From Mixta hanseatica (GTDB lineage Bacteria > Pseudomonadota > Gammaproteobacteria > Enterobacterales > Enterobacteriaceae): a DNA stretch of 64,000 bases. A program made the position numbers and the translations under genes. The stretch spans positions 3,038,001 through 3,102,000 of the forward strand of contig NZ_CP082904.1 of the NCBI RefSeq assembly GCF_023517775.1, written 5' to 3'. The notes beneath the pieces are model-generated. The model did not search any database and had not been told where the DNA came from. It saw nothing but the letters and a program-made list of their open reading frames with translations. Below are positions 33,233 to 44,312 of the stretch, one piece after another (positions within the stretch are counted from its first letter, which is position 1; each line of letters starts with the position of its first letter).

Positions 33233-34242
33233 TAACCACGCCCCGCCGCTAACAGCTTATCCAGCTCGCCACCGCTGGCGAAGTGGGTTTTCATAATGTT
33301 TTCCCAGCTGCCGAAACGATCTTCCACCCGAAACAGCTCAGTTTGCGGGAAGTTTGCCTGCTGCATCAGCTGCGGGTTATTCACGCGATAATAGAATTTT
33401 GTCATTATCTGCTGCGCCGCCGGTGTATAGAGATAATTGAGATAAGCTTTCGCCGCCGCTTCGGTATGCTTTTGCGCCACGTTTTTATCCAGCCACGCGA
33501 CCGGGAACTCGGCAAGAATATCGGTTTTCGGTACCACCACTTCGTAACCCTGTGGCGCATACTGATTACGAATGTTGTTTACTTCCGATTCAAAGCTGAT
33601 CAGCACGTCGCCCAGGCCGCGTTCAACGAACGTGGTGGTCGCGCCGCGTCCGCCGGTATCCATCACTTCGACGTTTTTCATCAGCTGAGTCATAAACTGC
33701 GTAGTTTTAGCGCGATCGCCGTTGTTGGCTTGATCTGCCGCACCCCAGGCCGCCAGCCAGGTATAGCGCCCGTTGCCGGAAGTTTTGGGATTAGGGAAAA
33801 CCAGCTTCACGTCGCTGCGGATCAGATCGTTCCAGTCATGGATTTGCTTTGGATTACCTTTGCGTACCAGAAACGCCATGGTGGAGTAAAACGGCGAGCT
33901 ATGGTTGGGCAGGCGAGATTGCCAGTCGGCCGGCAACAGACGACCACGATCGTGCAGGATTTGCACATCGGTGACCTGGTTGTACGTCACCACATCGGCC
34001 TTCAGACCCTGCAGGATTGCCAGCGCCTGTTTCGACGAGCCGGCATGTGATTGATGAATGGTGAGTTTGTCGTTCGGGTGTTGCTCATCCCATTGCTGGA
34101 TAAAAGGAGCATTCAGCGCCGTAAAGAGTTCACGTGACACATCATAAGAGCTGTTTAACAGCTCGGTTGCCTGCGCGCTTGCGGCCAACAGCAAAGAGAG
34201 CGCCGCGCCGCCGAGAAACTTTTTCGCTACGGGAAAGGTCAT
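33232..34242 (-). CDS. cysP: periplasmic thiosulfate/sulfate-binding protein
   Basis: A 336-residue secreted binding protein. The N-terminal [19 protein letters not shown] is a Sec signal peptide cut near residue 25. The mature part shows family blocks [26 protein letters not shown] and [19 protein letters not shown]. It delivers thiosulfate and sulfate to CysTWA and is first in the operon. The 203 bp upstream (34243-34445) is AT-rich and should hold the CysB-controlled promoter, but I cannot fix the boxes. Confidence 0.96.
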   Translation of the reverse strand: MTFPVAKKFLGGAALSLLLAASAQATELLNSSYDVSRELFTALNAPFIQQWDEQHPNDKLTIHQSHAGSSKQALAILQGLKADVVTYNQVTDVQILHDRGRLLPADWQSRLPNHSSPFYSTMAFLVRKGNPKQIHDWNDLIRSDVKLVFPNPKTSGNGRYTWLAAWGAADQANNGDRAKTTQFMTQLMKNVEVMDTGGRGATTTFVERGLGDVLISFESEVNNIRNQYAPQGYEVVVPKTDILAEFPVAWLDKNVAQKHTEAAAKAYLNYLYTPAAQQIMTKFYYRVNNPQLMQQANFPQTELFRVEDRFGSWENIMKTHFASGGELDKLLAAGRG

Positions 34243-34445
34243 TTCACACCCTGAGTATTGATCCGGCTCACATCACCGTATGCTCAGTGTATTTATAACT
34301 CAGGGCAAAGCTGTAACGGTTTTATATATCTTTTGCTGCTTTAAAAGTAGAAAAAAGCATAAGCGCGCGGCAAAGCTTAACGACAAAATAGCAAAGCCGC
34401 CACGCGTGGGCAAAACGCCGTAAACCAGGCGATACCGCCCACGAT

Positions 34446-35342
34446 TTATAATGCCAATAGCGCCTCGACAGAAGGCGCGAACCACCATGCGCCGCTCACC
34501 GGTTTCGTAAAGCGCAGCATAGCGTCATATTTGCCGTCACGTTCGCCAAACATACTTAATAGCTGCTGTTCAATATTATATAGCGTGGCGCAATAGGCGA
34601 TAAAATAGAGGCCGTTAGTGCCGCTGGCGGTGCCGTAAGGCAGGCTCTGACGCAGGATCTTTAATCCCTGCCCGTTCTCTTTTAGATCGACACGGCTAAC
34701 GTGGGATGTTGCAGGACGCGCGTCCCCTTCCAGCTCTTCATTGCTTAACTTAGTGCGCCCGATGATCTGTTCCTGCTTTGCAATCGGCAGGCGCTGCAGC
34801 TGCGATAAATTATGTTCCCAACGTTGGGTAAAGACGTAGCTGCCACCGGCATCCGCCCCGTTGGCGATGATCGCCACCTGTTGACGTTTTTCTCCCTGCG
34901 GGTTTTCTGTGCCATCAACAAATCCGGAGAGATCGCGATCTTCCGTCCAGCGAAAACCGTGCGTCTCTTCTTCAATGCGCACCGTCGGACCAAAGGCCGC
35001 CAGCGCCGCCTGCGCCAGGGTGAAGTTAACGTCGTGACGCAGAGATTGAATATGAATCAGCAAGTCGCGTTGAGTAGCGGGCGCCATATTTTTTCCCAGC
35101 GGCTGAAAATCCTTTAGCTCCGGCGCGCTGTCGCCTGGCTGCAGATCGCGCCAGAGCGCATTGCCGAAAGCGACGGTGGCGCCCAGCGCCGCTTCGGGAT
35201 AATCCGCCTGCAGCTGGGTTAACTGATGATAAAAGGCTTTAACGCCCTGACGAAGGGTATTTAGATCGCCCTGCACCCTGGCTTCCAGCCAGATGGCAAA
35301 ACGATTATGTTCGGGCAAAATGCCGCTCTGGTACGAGGACAT
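34446..35342 (-). CDS. yfeX: Dyp-type peroxidase YfeX
   Basis: A 298-residue heme peroxidase of the dye-decolourising family, cytoplasmic in E. coli. Asp143 in the signature GFVDGTENP acts in peroxide cleavage, and His214 in [10 protein letters not shown] is the proximal heme ligand. Length and order match E. coli YfeX. E. coli YfeX was proposed to remove iron from heme, which is disputed; peroxidase activity is accepted. It stands upstream of the cys operon in the same direction. Confidence 0.95.
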   Translation of the reverse strand: MSSYQSGILPEHNRFAIWLEARVQGDLNTLRQGVKAFYHQLTQLQADYPEAALGATVAFGNALWRDLQPGDSAPELKDFQPLGKNMAPATQRDLLIHIQSLRHDVNFTLAQAALAAFGPTVRIEEETHGFRWTEDRDLSGFVDGTENPQGEKRQQVAIIANGADAGGSYVFTQRWEHNLSQLQRLPIAKQEQIIGRTKLSNEELEGDARPATSHVSRVDLKENGQGLKILRQSLPYGTASGTNGLYFIAYCATLYNIEQQLLSMFGERDGKYDAMLRFTKPVSGAWWFAPSVEALLAL

Positions 35343-35493
35343 GCGGTGCTACTCCGGGAATGAAAAGGGTTGAAACAGGGCCATTATCATACCGGAAAAC
35401 AGCGGCAGTCATTGATCTTGCGCGTATTCTTTATGGCGACTTAATGACTGACATAAAACAGGACGCATAACCCACCGCGCCTTTGCTGACGCG

Positions 35494-35808
35494 CTACTGT
35501 TGCGCCAACTCTTTCAGATAAGAGGAGAGCCAGTTAAGAAAAACGGTTAGCGTTGGCGGGAAGCGCAACGAAAATCCGGGTAACCCAAAAATATGATCAA
35601 ATGCGGCAGATGCCGAACCATTATCAGGGTACTTTTTCAGAAATCCGTCTATATCATCGATAATATAGCCAAGATATTCATCCCTCCCTACCGAGTTTAT
35701 ATAGGTTAAAACCATTTCTGGATAAGAAGAACCAAAAGTATCTGAGGAAGTCGGCCCCCAAATGATATCAAACAATTCTCTCATTGATGAATAATCCTCA
35801 TTACCCAT
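35494..35808 (-). CDS. probable immunity protein of the adjacent RNase-like toxin
   Basis: A 104-residue acidic protein with Trp, Asp and Tyr rich segments (YPEMVLTYINSVGRDEYLGY). I do not recognise its family with certainty. Its start follows the toxin stop directly (35808/35809), the normal order and spacing of toxin then immunity genes. Base composition is more AT-rich than neighbours, a sign of transfer. It is assigned by position only. Confidence 0.55.
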   Translation of the reverse strand: MGNEDYSSMRELFDIIWGPTSSDTFGSSYPEMVLTYINSVGRDEYLGYIIDDIDGFLKKYPDNGSASAAFDHIFGLPGFSLRFPPTLTVFLNWLSSYLKELAQQ

Positions 35809-36570
35809 TTATACCTCCGGATAAGCTGACAAAATAAAATATGGTTTCCCGTTATTGTACTGACGGATCAGTACAATTTTAATACGGTTAGCGTTATAAA
35901 CAACGGTTGACCCCGGCTTAACGACGATGCCGACATTGCGATTGGCGGAATAAACAATCGTAAGCGAACGTTGTCGAGAGCCTAATGAGGCTGCTGACCA
36001 AGATTTGATCGTTGATCGTGCGTTTTTTAACGCAGCAGTGATAACTGTCTCGGCAAGGTCGAGAGATGTAAATGAACCAGCAGGTTGAGGATGTAGGTTT
36101 CCTGAGCGAATACTTTTCTCAATACGTTGAAACAGTTCTTCCGGCGTCTTCCCTACATGCCGGGCGATAGTATGCCCGCCGCCCGGTAACCCCTTAATCG
36201 CTTCATGTTCAATGAGCCGAATACGTCCCATACGCACTTTAGCAATTCGCACCGCGCCAATGGCCATCGCGGGGGCGAAAGGAACGGCAATATCAACCGT
36301 CAGCCCGATAGCCAACGCACTATCCTCGCTGGCACCCAATTGCTTAGCCAGGGCGGCGGCGGTCTGAAACGTTGCCGTACGAGTATTACGCCCGGTCAGA
36401 ATACGCTCAGCGGCGGTATTAATGGCGTCCATGCTGTGCGCGCCGGTAGCAACACAAGCAGCCTTGGTTAACAAGCTGGGATCAGGTGCCAGACATAAAG
36501 CTGTCGCGCCCATCAGCTCTACGGTCCCCTGGGCTAACTCCAGCCCGCCCAGCAGCCGGTTGCTAAGCAT
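35809..36570 (-). CDS. polymorphic-toxin fragment with RNase A-like C-terminal domain
   Basis: A 253-residue protein. Residues 1-125 are a hydrophobic Ala/Gly-rich leader (LLGGLELAQGTVELMGATAL), like parts found before polymorphic toxin tips. Residues about 127-253 resemble the bacterial RNase A-fold toxins seen in CdiA C-termini: GGHTIARHVGKTPEELF with a candidate catalytic His, FTSLDLAETVITAAL, and the end motif FILSAYPE. The start at 36570 looks truncated: codons upstream still match the relic at 61645 (VTEAE before LSNRLLGG) but soon hit a stop, so the gene lost its original 5' end. No delivery domain is attached. Whether it is secreted or a stranded remnant is unclear. Confidence 0.65.
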   Translation of the reverse strand: MLSNRLLGGLELAQGTVELMGATALCLAPDPSLLTKAACVATGAHSMDAINTAAERILTGRNTRTATFQTAAALAKQLGASEDSALAIGLTVDIAVPFAPAMAIGAVRIAKVRMGRIRLIEHEAIKGLPGGGHTIARHVGKTPEELFQRIEKSIRSGNLHPQPAGSFTSLDLAETVITAALKNARSTIKSWSAASLGSRQRSLTIVYSANRNVGIVVKPGSTVVYNANRIKIVLIRQYNNGKPYFILSAYPEV

Positions 36571-36687
36571 TTCAGCTTCGGTAACGTTGTGTATACAAAA
36601 AATGCGCGAAAATCTTCATGGTTTAATGATCTAATTATCTGTTTGCTAAGGTTTAGCATTGCGCCAGCGCAGGCCAGCGATAAAACT

Positions 36688-36706
36688 GGCGGGCAAAAAA
36701 CCCGCC
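36688..36706 (-). terminator. yfeY terminator
   Basis: On the minus strand GGCGGG, TTTTTTG and CCCGCC form a 6-bp stem followed by AGTTTT, 14 bp after the yfeY stop. Confidence 0.7.
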
Positions 36707-36719
36707 TCTCTGTTTTCTC

Positions 36720-37328
36720 TTAACGCTGCCAGATAATTTTGCTGACCTGCCAGCTTTTTAGCACGTCATCGGGCGGGATCAGGCCTTGTGGGCCGGCCCA
36801 TTTGCCCTGATACAGATAGCTGATATGCACGCTGCCGGGCGCCTGACACAATACGGCGGAAGCGGCTTCATCACTGGCGGCCTGGCAATGACCAAAAGCT
36901 TTTTGATAATGGTCGCTGAAGAGATCGCCAATACGCGTGCCATCGGCGCTGGCGATATCCCGATCCGTGACGTCAATACGGCTCACGGTCTCTTTACCGC
37001 TAAAGGTTAGCTTTACTTCGTTTTCGGTCAGCGCCTGCCAGAAACTGACCACGCCGCCCTGTTCGCTGCGCATGCCCTGCCGCAGCCGATAGTCGCCGTT
37101 CAGCCCCTCGTTAAGAGCATCTTCCTGCAGCGGCGTAGTGCCATTAATGGCTCCCACGCCCTGCTCGGTTACCGTCAGGGAAGAGCCAAACCAGTTGCCG
37201 GGCCACAGCGTGGACCATGACCAGTCAAGCGGATTCCACCAGCTTGATGCGCTGCTGTTTGAGCCGTGGCTGGCGCAGCCCGCCAGCAATAAAGTGGCGA
37301 CGATCAAAGCCGGACGTAGTGATTTCAT
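36720..37328 (-). CDS. yfeY: YfeY lipoprotein
   Basis: A 202-residue lipoprotein of the DUF1131 family. The signal peptide ends in the lipobox LLAGC with Cys18 as the lipidated residue; Ala and Ser follow, favouring the outer membrane. Mature-part blocks include LTVTEQGVGAINGTTP and GSVHISYLYQGKWAGPQGLIP. E. coli YfeY is RpoE-controlled and of unknown role. The frame opens 20 codons earlier, but MKSLRPALIV is the signal-peptide start. Confidence 0.9.
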   Translation of the reverse strand: MKSLRPALIVATLLLAGCASHGSNSSASSWWNPLDWSWSTLWPGNWFGSSLTVTEQGVGAINGTTPLQEDALNEGLNGDYRLRQGMRSEQGGVVSFWQALTENEVKLTFSGKETVSRIDVTDRDIASADGTRIGDLFSDHYQKAFGHCQAASDEAASAVLCQAPGSVHISYLYQGKWAGPQGLIPPDDVLKSWQVSKIIWQR

Positions 37329-37394
37329 TGCAGCTCCTGTAGTGATTACACAACGTTTTCCAGTGTGGTTGGAGTCGCGTAAGCGCAAAAAGTT

Positions 37395-37862
37395 TTATTC
37401 CGCCTGATTGAGCTGCGTATTAAAGCAGGCTTTCAGGCGGCGACTAAGCAGTAGCCAGAGCAGCGCTAACAGATCAAACAGCGCGGGCAGCCACAGCGCA
37501 AACGACGAAATATCGCCTTCCTGCGCGCTTTGCCACAGCACCAGCGCCAGGCTCAGCAGCAAAGTCGCGCACAGCACCCAGCGCCAGGCTTGCCAGAGCG
37601 CGGGCCAGCGTTGGCGGTAACCCGTGAGCAGCAGCCCGACGGCGGCCGGGATCCCCAGCGCCATCCCTATCCAAAAGATATTTCTGTCAGGATAAAAGAG
37701 TTCCAGCAGTTCAGCGCCCTGCTGGCGCGACGCGCCGGCCATAATAAACAGCACCCAGGTGCGCGCCTGTAACAACAGAATCAGCCAGAACGTGAGCGGC
37801 AGCCGCAACTGCCCCTTGCTGTCATAGTCATCAGGAGTGAAAAGCATCATACGAAAGGACAA
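37395..37862 (-). CDS. yfeZ: YfeZ inner-membrane protein (DUF2919)
   Basis: A 155-residue protein with four hydrophobic segments and the family opening FTPDDYDSKGQLRLPLTFW, then LLLQARTWVLFIMAGASRQQG. The function is unknown. It follows ypeA and precedes yfeY as in E. coli. Two in-frame ATGs lie close (Met5/Met6), so the start may be a few codons later. Confidence 0.88.
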   Translation of the reverse strand: MSFRMMLFTPDDYDSKGQLRLPLTFWLILLLQARTWVLFIMAGASRQQGAELLELFYPDRNIFWIGMALGIPAAVGLLLTGYRQRWPALWQAWRWVLCATLLLSLALVLWQSAQEGDISSFALWLPALFDLLALLWLLLSRRLKACFNTQLNQAE

Positions 37863-37889
37863 TCGCCGCGCTGACGCGGCCCGGCAACA

Positions 37890-38315
37890 TTAATACTCAC
37901 GATCTTCAATCAGCCGCTTGCCCAGGCAGACCGCATCCTGCATCTCGTAATCAAGCTTTTCATAAAAACCAATGACCGCGTCGTTTTCTTCGCGCACGAT
38001 CAGATTAATTTTCGGGCAGCCACGCGCAATCAGCTTTTTCTCCAGTCGGTTAAGCAGCGCGTTGGCAAAGCCGCGTCCACGATAATCGGGATGCACGCCA
38101 AGGTAGTAGACCGAGCCGCGATGGCCGTCATAACCCCCCATTAAAGTGCCAACGATTTCGCCGCCGACCACCGCAACCAGAAAGAGATCGGGATCGTGAT
38201 TGAGTTTACGCTCAATATCCATTTCCGGATCGTTCCAGGGACGCAGCAGATCGCAACGTTCCCAAAGCGTAATGACTTCTTCAAAGTCTTCCTGGCGGAA
38301 TGCGCGGATTTCCAT
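37890..38315 (-). CDS. ypeA: GNAT acetyltransferase YpeA
   Basis: A 141-residue GNAT enzyme, the same length as in E. coli. The acetyl-CoA motif reads [20 protein letters not shown] (residues about 68-87), followed by [21 protein letters not shown]. The substrate is unknown. Divergent from amiA. Confidence 0.92.
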   Translation of the reverse strand: MEIRAFRQEDFEEVITLWERCDLLRPWNDPEMDIERKLNHDPDLFLVAVVGGEIVGTLMGGYDGHRGSVYYLGVHPDYRGRGFANALLNRLEKKLIARGCPKINLIVREENDAVIGFYEKLDYEMQDAVCLGKRLIEDREY

Positions 38316-38516
38316 GAAATTTTCTCAGAGTTACTTACAATTCGCTGATTATCACGCATTCTTTGCCTGGCGCAACCCTCGTGGCGCCTCCGATGGGAAA
38401 AAAATTCGCGTCTGCTGCTTATTTAGCTGAAATAAATGGTAAAAGGCTGAAACAGGTTGTCGGTCGAAGCCCTTCTGCTGTCATGTTATAACGTTATTTT
38501 AACGTTGGACGCCGCC

Positions 38517-39371
38517 ATGAAAAAATTCTCTCCATTAACGACCCGACGCCAGCTGCTGCTTTCCGGCGCGGCTTTGGCGCTGCTGCCAGCTACGCGCGCG
38601 CTGGCGAAAAGTGAACCGGCCTCGCTGGCGCCGCGTCCACAGGCGAAATCATCACGGCCCGCCGACGGTAAAAAAATCGTTATGCTCGATCCCGGTCATG
38701 GCGGTGTTGATTCCGGCGCAGTGGGTAAAGAAGGCAGCGAAGAAAAACATATCGTGCTGGAGATAGCGCATAATGTGCGTCAGCAGCTGGGTCAGCACAG
38801 CCATATCGAGGTGCGCCTGACGCGTGAAAGCGATCATTTTATCCCGCTGGCCGAGCGGGTAGAGATTGCGCATCAGCACGGGGCCGATCTGTTTATGTCT
38901 ATTCACGCCGACGGTTTTACCAGCCCAAGCGCCAACGGCGCATCGGTATTCGCCCTGTCGAACCGTGGCGCCAGCAGCGCAATGGCGCGTTATCTGTCGG
39001 AGAAAGAGAACGCGGCGGATAAGGTAGGCGGCGTTAAGGTGCAAAGCGATAATCCTTATTTGCAACAGGTGCTGTTTGATCTGGTGCAGACGGATACCAT
39101 TAAAAATAGCCTGACGCTGGGCAGCCATATTCTTAAGCAGATCCGTCCGGTTCATCATCTGCACAGTCAGCACACTGAGCAGGCCGCGTTTGCCGTGCTG
39201 AAATCCCCGTCGATTCCTTCCGTGCTGGTAGAAACGTCTTTTATTACCAATCCAGAAGAGGAGCGTCTGCTGGGCACCACCGCTTTCCGACAAAAGATTG
39301 CCAGCGCCATCGCCGACGGCATCGTGAGCTTTTTTGCCGAATTTGACCGCCACAATCAGCGTCCGGGTTAG
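38517..39371 (+). CDS. amiA: N-acetylmuramoyl-L-alanine amidase AmiA
   Basis: A 284-residue periplasmic zinc amidase that splits septal peptidoglycan during cell separation. The N-terminus has a twin-arginine signal (TTRRQLLLSGAALALL), as in E. coli AmiA. Zinc ligands are His61 in DPGHGGVDSG, Glu76 in GSEEKH and a His in MSIHADGF; the catalytic Glu lies in LVETSFITNPEEE. No separate division-site domain is present, as in E. coli AmiA. ATG 38517 is chosen over the frame start at 38457 because it opens the Tat signal. Confidence 0.95.
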   Translation: MKKFSPLTTRRQLLLSGAALALLPATRALAKSEPASLAPRPQAKSSRPADGKKIVMLDPGHGGVDSGAVGKEGSEEKHIVLEIAHNVRQQLGQHSHIEVRLTRESDHFIPLAERVEIAHQHGADLFMSIHADGFTSPSANGASVFALSNRGASSAMARYLSEKENAADKVGGVKVQSDNPYLQQVLFDLVQTDTIKNSLTLGSHILKQIRPVHHLHSQHTEQAAFAVLKSPSIPSVLVETSFITNPEEERLLGTTAFRQKIASAIADGIVSFFAEFDRHNQRPG

Positions 39372-39421
39372 GTATAATCCTTACACTGAAGCAAAAGGCC
39401 AGATGATGACCTTTTTTATGA

Positions 39422-40351
<930 letters not shown>

Positions 40352-40407
40352 ACCGGGCAGGCGGGAAGAGACTGCTGGGGGATTACGTTCACTATCCCTG
40401 ACAGCTC

Positions 40408-40433
40408 GTCCCGCGCCCTCCATAGCGCGGGAC
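40408..40433. terminator. hairpin between convergent hemF and maeB
   Basis: A perfect 9-bp stem GTCCCGCGC/GCGCGGGAC with an 8-base loop lies in the 150-bp gap. It is followed by only a short T stretch (GCTTTGC), so it is probably a moderate bidirectional terminator. Confidence 0.6.
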
Positions 40434-40501
40434 GCTTTGCTGTTCTGCCTGCACTCCCCGCGCTTTAAGCTCTGGCATCGTCTGGGGGCCACGGCATACA
40501 G

Positions 40502-42781
40502 CTAGAGCGGCTGCGTTTGCGCCTCCACTACCGCCAGCGCCACCATATTCACAATGCGCCGTACCGATGAGATGGGCGTCAGGACATGAGCCGGCTTAGC
40601 GATACCCATCAACACCGGTCCGACGGTCACCCCTTCCGAGCTGGAAACGCGCAGCAGGTTATAACTGATACGCGCCGCCTCGACGTTCGGCATAATCAGC
40701 ACGTTGGCCGAGCCTTTTAACGGGCTGTCGGGCATCAGATCCTGACGTATGCTCTCTACCAGCGCCGCATCGCCGTGCATTTCGCCATCAATTTCCAGCT
40801 CCGGCGCTCGGGCGTTAACCAGCGCCAGCGTTTCACGCATTTTACGCGCTGCCGGTGCGTCAGAAGCGCCAAAGCTGGAGTGCGACAGCAGCGCCACTTT
40901 AGGCTCGATACCAAAGCGCCGCACCGTTTCCGCTGCCATTATCGTCAGCTCCGCCAGCTGCTCTGGCGTAGGGTTTTCATTAACATAGGTGTCGGCAATA
41001 AAGGTGTTGCCACTGGGCAACAGTAGCGCGTTCATCGCGCCCGCCACGTTAATGCCCGGCCGGAAACCAAACACCCGCTCGACGATGGTGTAATGCTCAT
41101 GATAATCGCCGACGGTGCCGCAGATCAGCGCGTCCGCTTCGCCGCGATGCACCATAATCGCCCCGATCAGTGTAGGATTGCCGATTACCGCGCGCTGCGC
41201 CTGCTCAGGCGACACGCCGCGCCGCTTCATCATCTGATAATATTCGTTCCAGTAGGCCTTAAAACGCGGATCGGATTCATTGTTGACCACCTCAAAATCT
41301 TTACCCGCCTCTATTTTCAACCCAAGCTTTTGCAAACGCATCTCAATAACGTTGGGACGACCAATCAGAATCGGCTTTGCCAGCCCCAGCGAGACTAACT
41401 CTTGGGTGGCATGCAGCACGCGCGCCTCTTCGCCTTCCGCCAACACTACCCGCTTAGGCTCTTTACGCGCCTGGGCAAATACCGGCTTCATAAACAGATT
41501 AGTTTTATACACAAACTCGGTCAGCTTCTCGCGGTAGGCATCGAAATCGCTGATTGGCCGGGTCGCCACGCCCGACTCCATCGCCGCCTGCGCCACCGCA
41601 GGCGCAATTTTTACAATCAGGCGCGGGTCAAACGGTTTAGGGATCAAATATTCAGGGCCGAAAGAGAGCTCCTCATCGCCATAAGCGGAGGCCACGACTT
41701 CGCTCTGCTCCGCCAGCGCCAGTTCGGCAATAGCATGCACCGCCGCCAGCTTCATCGCCTCATTAATGGCCGTTGCGCCCACATCCAGCGCACCGCGAAA
41801 AATAAATGGGAAACAGAGAACATTGTTCACCTGATTAGGATAGTCGGAGCGGCCAGTGCAGATGATCGCATCCGGGCGTACCGCCTTCGCCAGCGGCGGC
41901 AGAATTTCCGGCTCCGGGTTGGCCAGCGCCAGAATTAGCGGATTAGGCGCCATGCCCTGCACCATCTCGGGCGTCAGCACTTTCGGGCCGGAACAGCCAA
42001 GGAAAATATCGGCACCGACAATCGCCTCGGCCAGCCGACGCATGCCGTTATCGGCAATAGCGTAGGCCGCTTTGGTTTCCGCCATATTTTCTTCACGCCC
42101 CTGCCAGATCACCCCTTTCGAATCGCAAACAATGATATTGCGCCGTTGCAGGCCCAGCTCCACCAGCAAATTCATACAGGCGATGGCGGAGGCCCCGGCA
42201 CCGGAAACCACCAGCCGCACATCGGAAATGTTTTTCTTCACGATGCGCAAGCCGTTCAGCACCGCAGCGGTGCAAATAATCGCCGTACCGTGCTGATCGT
42301 CATGAAACACCGGGATTTTCATACGTTCGCGCAGCGCTTTCTCAATATAGAAACACTCCGGCGCTTTGATATCTTCCAGATTAATGCCACCGAACGTCGG
42401 CTCAAGCGCGGCGATAACGTTAATGAGCCGATCGGGATCTTGCTCATCGACTTCAAGATCGAAAACGTCGATGCCGGCGAACTTCTTAAACAGCACGCCC
42501 TTGCCTTCCATCACTGGCTTACCCGCCAACGCACCGATATTACCCAGCCCAAGTACCGCCGTGCCGTTGGAGATCACGGCAACCAGGTTGCCGCGTGCGG
42601 TATATTTATGCGCGGCCAGCGGATCTTCAGCGATCTCCAGACAGGGCGCGGCCACGCCCGGTGAATAGGCCAGCGCCAGATCGCGCTGCGTTGCCAACGG
42701 TTTGGTAGGAGAAACCTGTATTTTCCCTGGCTGCGGATACTGGTGAAAATCGAGCGCGCTCTGCTTGAGTTGATCGTCCAT
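40502..42781 (-). CDS. maeB: NADP-dependent malic enzyme MaeB
   Basis: A 759-residue two-domain enzyme. Residues about 1-430 form the malic enzyme ([31 protein letters not shown] and the nucleotide motif [13 protein letters not shown]), which oxidises malate to pyruvate. Residues about 430-759 form a phosphotransacetylase-like domain that senses acetyl-CoA rather than catalysing. Length and order are as in E. coli. Divergent from talA. Confidence 0.97.
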   Translation of the reverse strand: MDDQLKQSALDFHQYPQPGKIQVSPTKPLATQRDLALAYSPGVAAPCLEIAEDPLAAHKYTARGNLVAVISNGTAVLGLGNIGALAGKPVMEGKGVLFKKFAGIDVFDLEVDEQDPDRLINVIAALEPTFGGINLEDIKAPECFYIEKALRERMKIPVFHDDQHGTAIICTAAVLNGLRIVKKNISDVRLVVSGAGASAIACMNLLVELGLQRRNIIVCDSKGVIWQGREENMAETKAAYAIADNGMRRLAEAIVGADIFLGCSGPKVLTPEMVQGMAPNPLILALANPEPEILPPLAKAVRPDAIICTGRSDYPNQVNNVLCFPFIFRGALDVGATAINEAMKLAAVHAIAELALAEQSEVVASAYGDEELSFGPEYLIPKPFDPRLIVKIAPAVAQAAMESGVATRPISDFDAYREKLTEFVYKTNLFMKPVFAQARKEPKRVVLAEGEEARVLHATQELVSLGLAKPILIGRPNVIEMRLQKLGLKIEAGKDFEVVNNESDPRFKAYWNEYYQMMKRRGVSPEQAQRAVIGNPTLIGAIMVHRGEADALICGTVGDYHEHYTIVERVFGFRPGINVAGAMNALLLPSGNTFIADTYVNENPTPEQLAELTIMAAETVRRFGIEPKVALLSHSSFGASDAPAARKMRETLALVNARAPELEIDGEMHGDAALVESIRQDLMPDSPLKGSANVLIMPNVEAARISYNLLRVSSSEGVTVGPVLMGIAKPAHVLTPISSVRRIVNMVALAVVEAQTQPL

Positions 42782-43026
42782 CGTCGCTTCCTTCGGTTAA
42801 TAATGCGTAATAAAACATCAGCTGAGCAGTATAGGAGCGCGCCGCGGCGGAAAAACTTGAGATAGTCCAAAGAATTGCCATCTCTGCCCGCTACTGGACC
42901 GGAAAGAGACGTCCAGCTACGTTATTTTTTACTTCTGCTATGCTTTTTAGTGGCCTGCACGCTGTTTCAGCCTGGGCAATAACGTATTGCCTGACGCTGG
43001 CGCAACAGGCACGGGTTATCAAGTCC

Positions 43027-43068
43027 ATACTTTATCGCCGTGGCATCCTGTCGGTGGCGATAAAGTAT
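43027..43068. repeat. 13-bp perfect inverted repeat upstream of talA
   Basis: ATACTTTATCGCC (43027-43039) and GGCGATAAAGTAT (43056-43068) face each other around 16 bases. It lies in the 499-bp gap between maeB and talA, 212 bp before talA, with only a weak T run after it. It could be an operator or an RNA hairpin. The rest of 42782-43280 shows no convincing gene, and the open frame at 42940-43203 spans this repeat and is not supported. Confidence 0.6.
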
Positions 43069-43280
43069 CGGCAGGGTTTTAAGCACCGCCAGGCCGCATC
43101 ACGACTGGCGCGGCTCTCGCTATTGAATGGGCCCATTGCAACAATCAGAGAAAACGCATTTCCACGGGAGAGCGGCTGGTGCAATGTGGTTCGTCTGAAA
43201 TAAAGGACCGGGTTTAACAGGCAACGCCTGCAAGCCACGTTTACATTTGCACTACCCTTCGGTTATCAAGGAGCTAAGAG

Positions 43281-44231
43281 ATGAATCAGCTAGATGCACT
43301 GAAACAATTCACTACCGTTGTGGCAGACAGCGGCGATATTGAATCCATTCGTAACTATCATCCTGAAGACGCCACTACCAACCCGTCTCTGATCCTGAAA
43401 GCCGCCGGCCTCGAATCCTATAAGCACCTGATTGACGACGCGATTGAATATGCGAAAAAGCAGGGCGGCAGCAAAGAAACGCAGATTATCAACGCCAGCG
43501 ATAAAGTCGCTGTGAACCTCGGCATGGAAATCCTGAAAAGCGTGCCGGGCCGTGTTTCGACCGAAGTGGATGCGCGCCTCTCCTTCGATCGTGGCATGTG
43601 CGTCACTAAAGCGGAAAAACTGGTAAGAATGTACGAAGACCACGGCATCGACCGTTCGCGCATTCTGATTAAACTGGCCTCCACCTGGGAAGGCATCCGC
43701 GCGGCAGAAGAGCTGGAGAAAAACGGCATCAACTGTAACCTGACGCTGCTGTTCTCTTTTGCTCAGGCGCGCGCCTGTGCCGAAGCGGGCGTTTTCCTGA
43801 TTTCACCGTTTGTAGGCCGTATCTATGACTGGTACAACAGCCGTCAGCCAATGGACCCGTACAATGTGGATGAAGATCCGGGCGTGAAATCAGTGCGTGC
43901 GATTTACGATTACTATAAATCTCACCGTTATAAAACCATCATCATGGGCGCAAGCTTCCGTAAAACCGAGCAGATCCTGGCGCTGGCAGGCTGCGATCGC
44001 CTGACTATCTCCCCGAACCTGCTGCAGGAACTGCAGTCCAGCGATGCGCCGGTAGAACGCAAGCTGACGCCGTCCACTCAGGGCTTCCATGAGCCGGCCC
44101 CGCTTTCTGAATCAGAGTTCCGTTGGGAGCATAACCAGGATCCGATGGCGGTAGAGAAACTCTCTGAAGGTATCCGTCAGTTTGCCGCTGACCAGATCAA
44201 GCTGGAAGAGACGCTGGCAGCACGGCTGTAA
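43281..44231 (+). CDS. talA: transaldolase A
   Basis: A 316-residue transaldolase of the pentose phosphate pathway that moves a three-carbon unit through a Schiff-base lysine ([19 protein letters not shown]). Blocks [12 protein letters not shown] near residue 31 and [11 protein letters not shown] near 177 are intact. It is paired with tktB, as in E. coli, where both are induced by RpoS in stationary phase; the downstream gap is 81 bp. Confidence 0.96.
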   Translation: MNQLDALKQFTTVVADSGDIESIRNYHPEDATTNPSLILKAAGLESYKHLIDDAIEYAKKQGGSKETQIINASDKVAVNLGMEILKSVPGRVSTEVDARLSFDRGMCVTKAEKLVRMYEDHGIDRSRILIKLASTWEGIRAAEELEKNGINCNLTLLFSFAQARACAEAGVFLISPFVGRIYDWYNSRQPMDPYNVDEDPGVKSVRAIYDYYKSHRYKTIIMGASFRKTEQILALAGCDRLTISPNLLQELQSSDAPVERKLTPSTQGFHEPAPLSESEFRWEHNQDPMAVEKLSEGIRQFAADQIKLEETLAARL

Positions 44232-44312
44232 CAGCCGCATTAATGATTGATTCAGGGGCGAATTTTCGCCCCGTTTTCATCCCCCTCTACATTTCCTTTA
44301 AGGGAGAAAAAC

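Noticed and set aside
35494..36570. Full contact-dependent inhibition (cdiBAI) locus
   Set aside because: No cdiB transporter and no long filamentous CdiA region; only a C-terminal-like toxin and a small partner gene are present.
42940..43203. An 87-codon frame upstream of talA
   Set aside because: It spans the perfect inverted repeat, lacks a ribosome site and shows no known domain. More likely non-coding leader.
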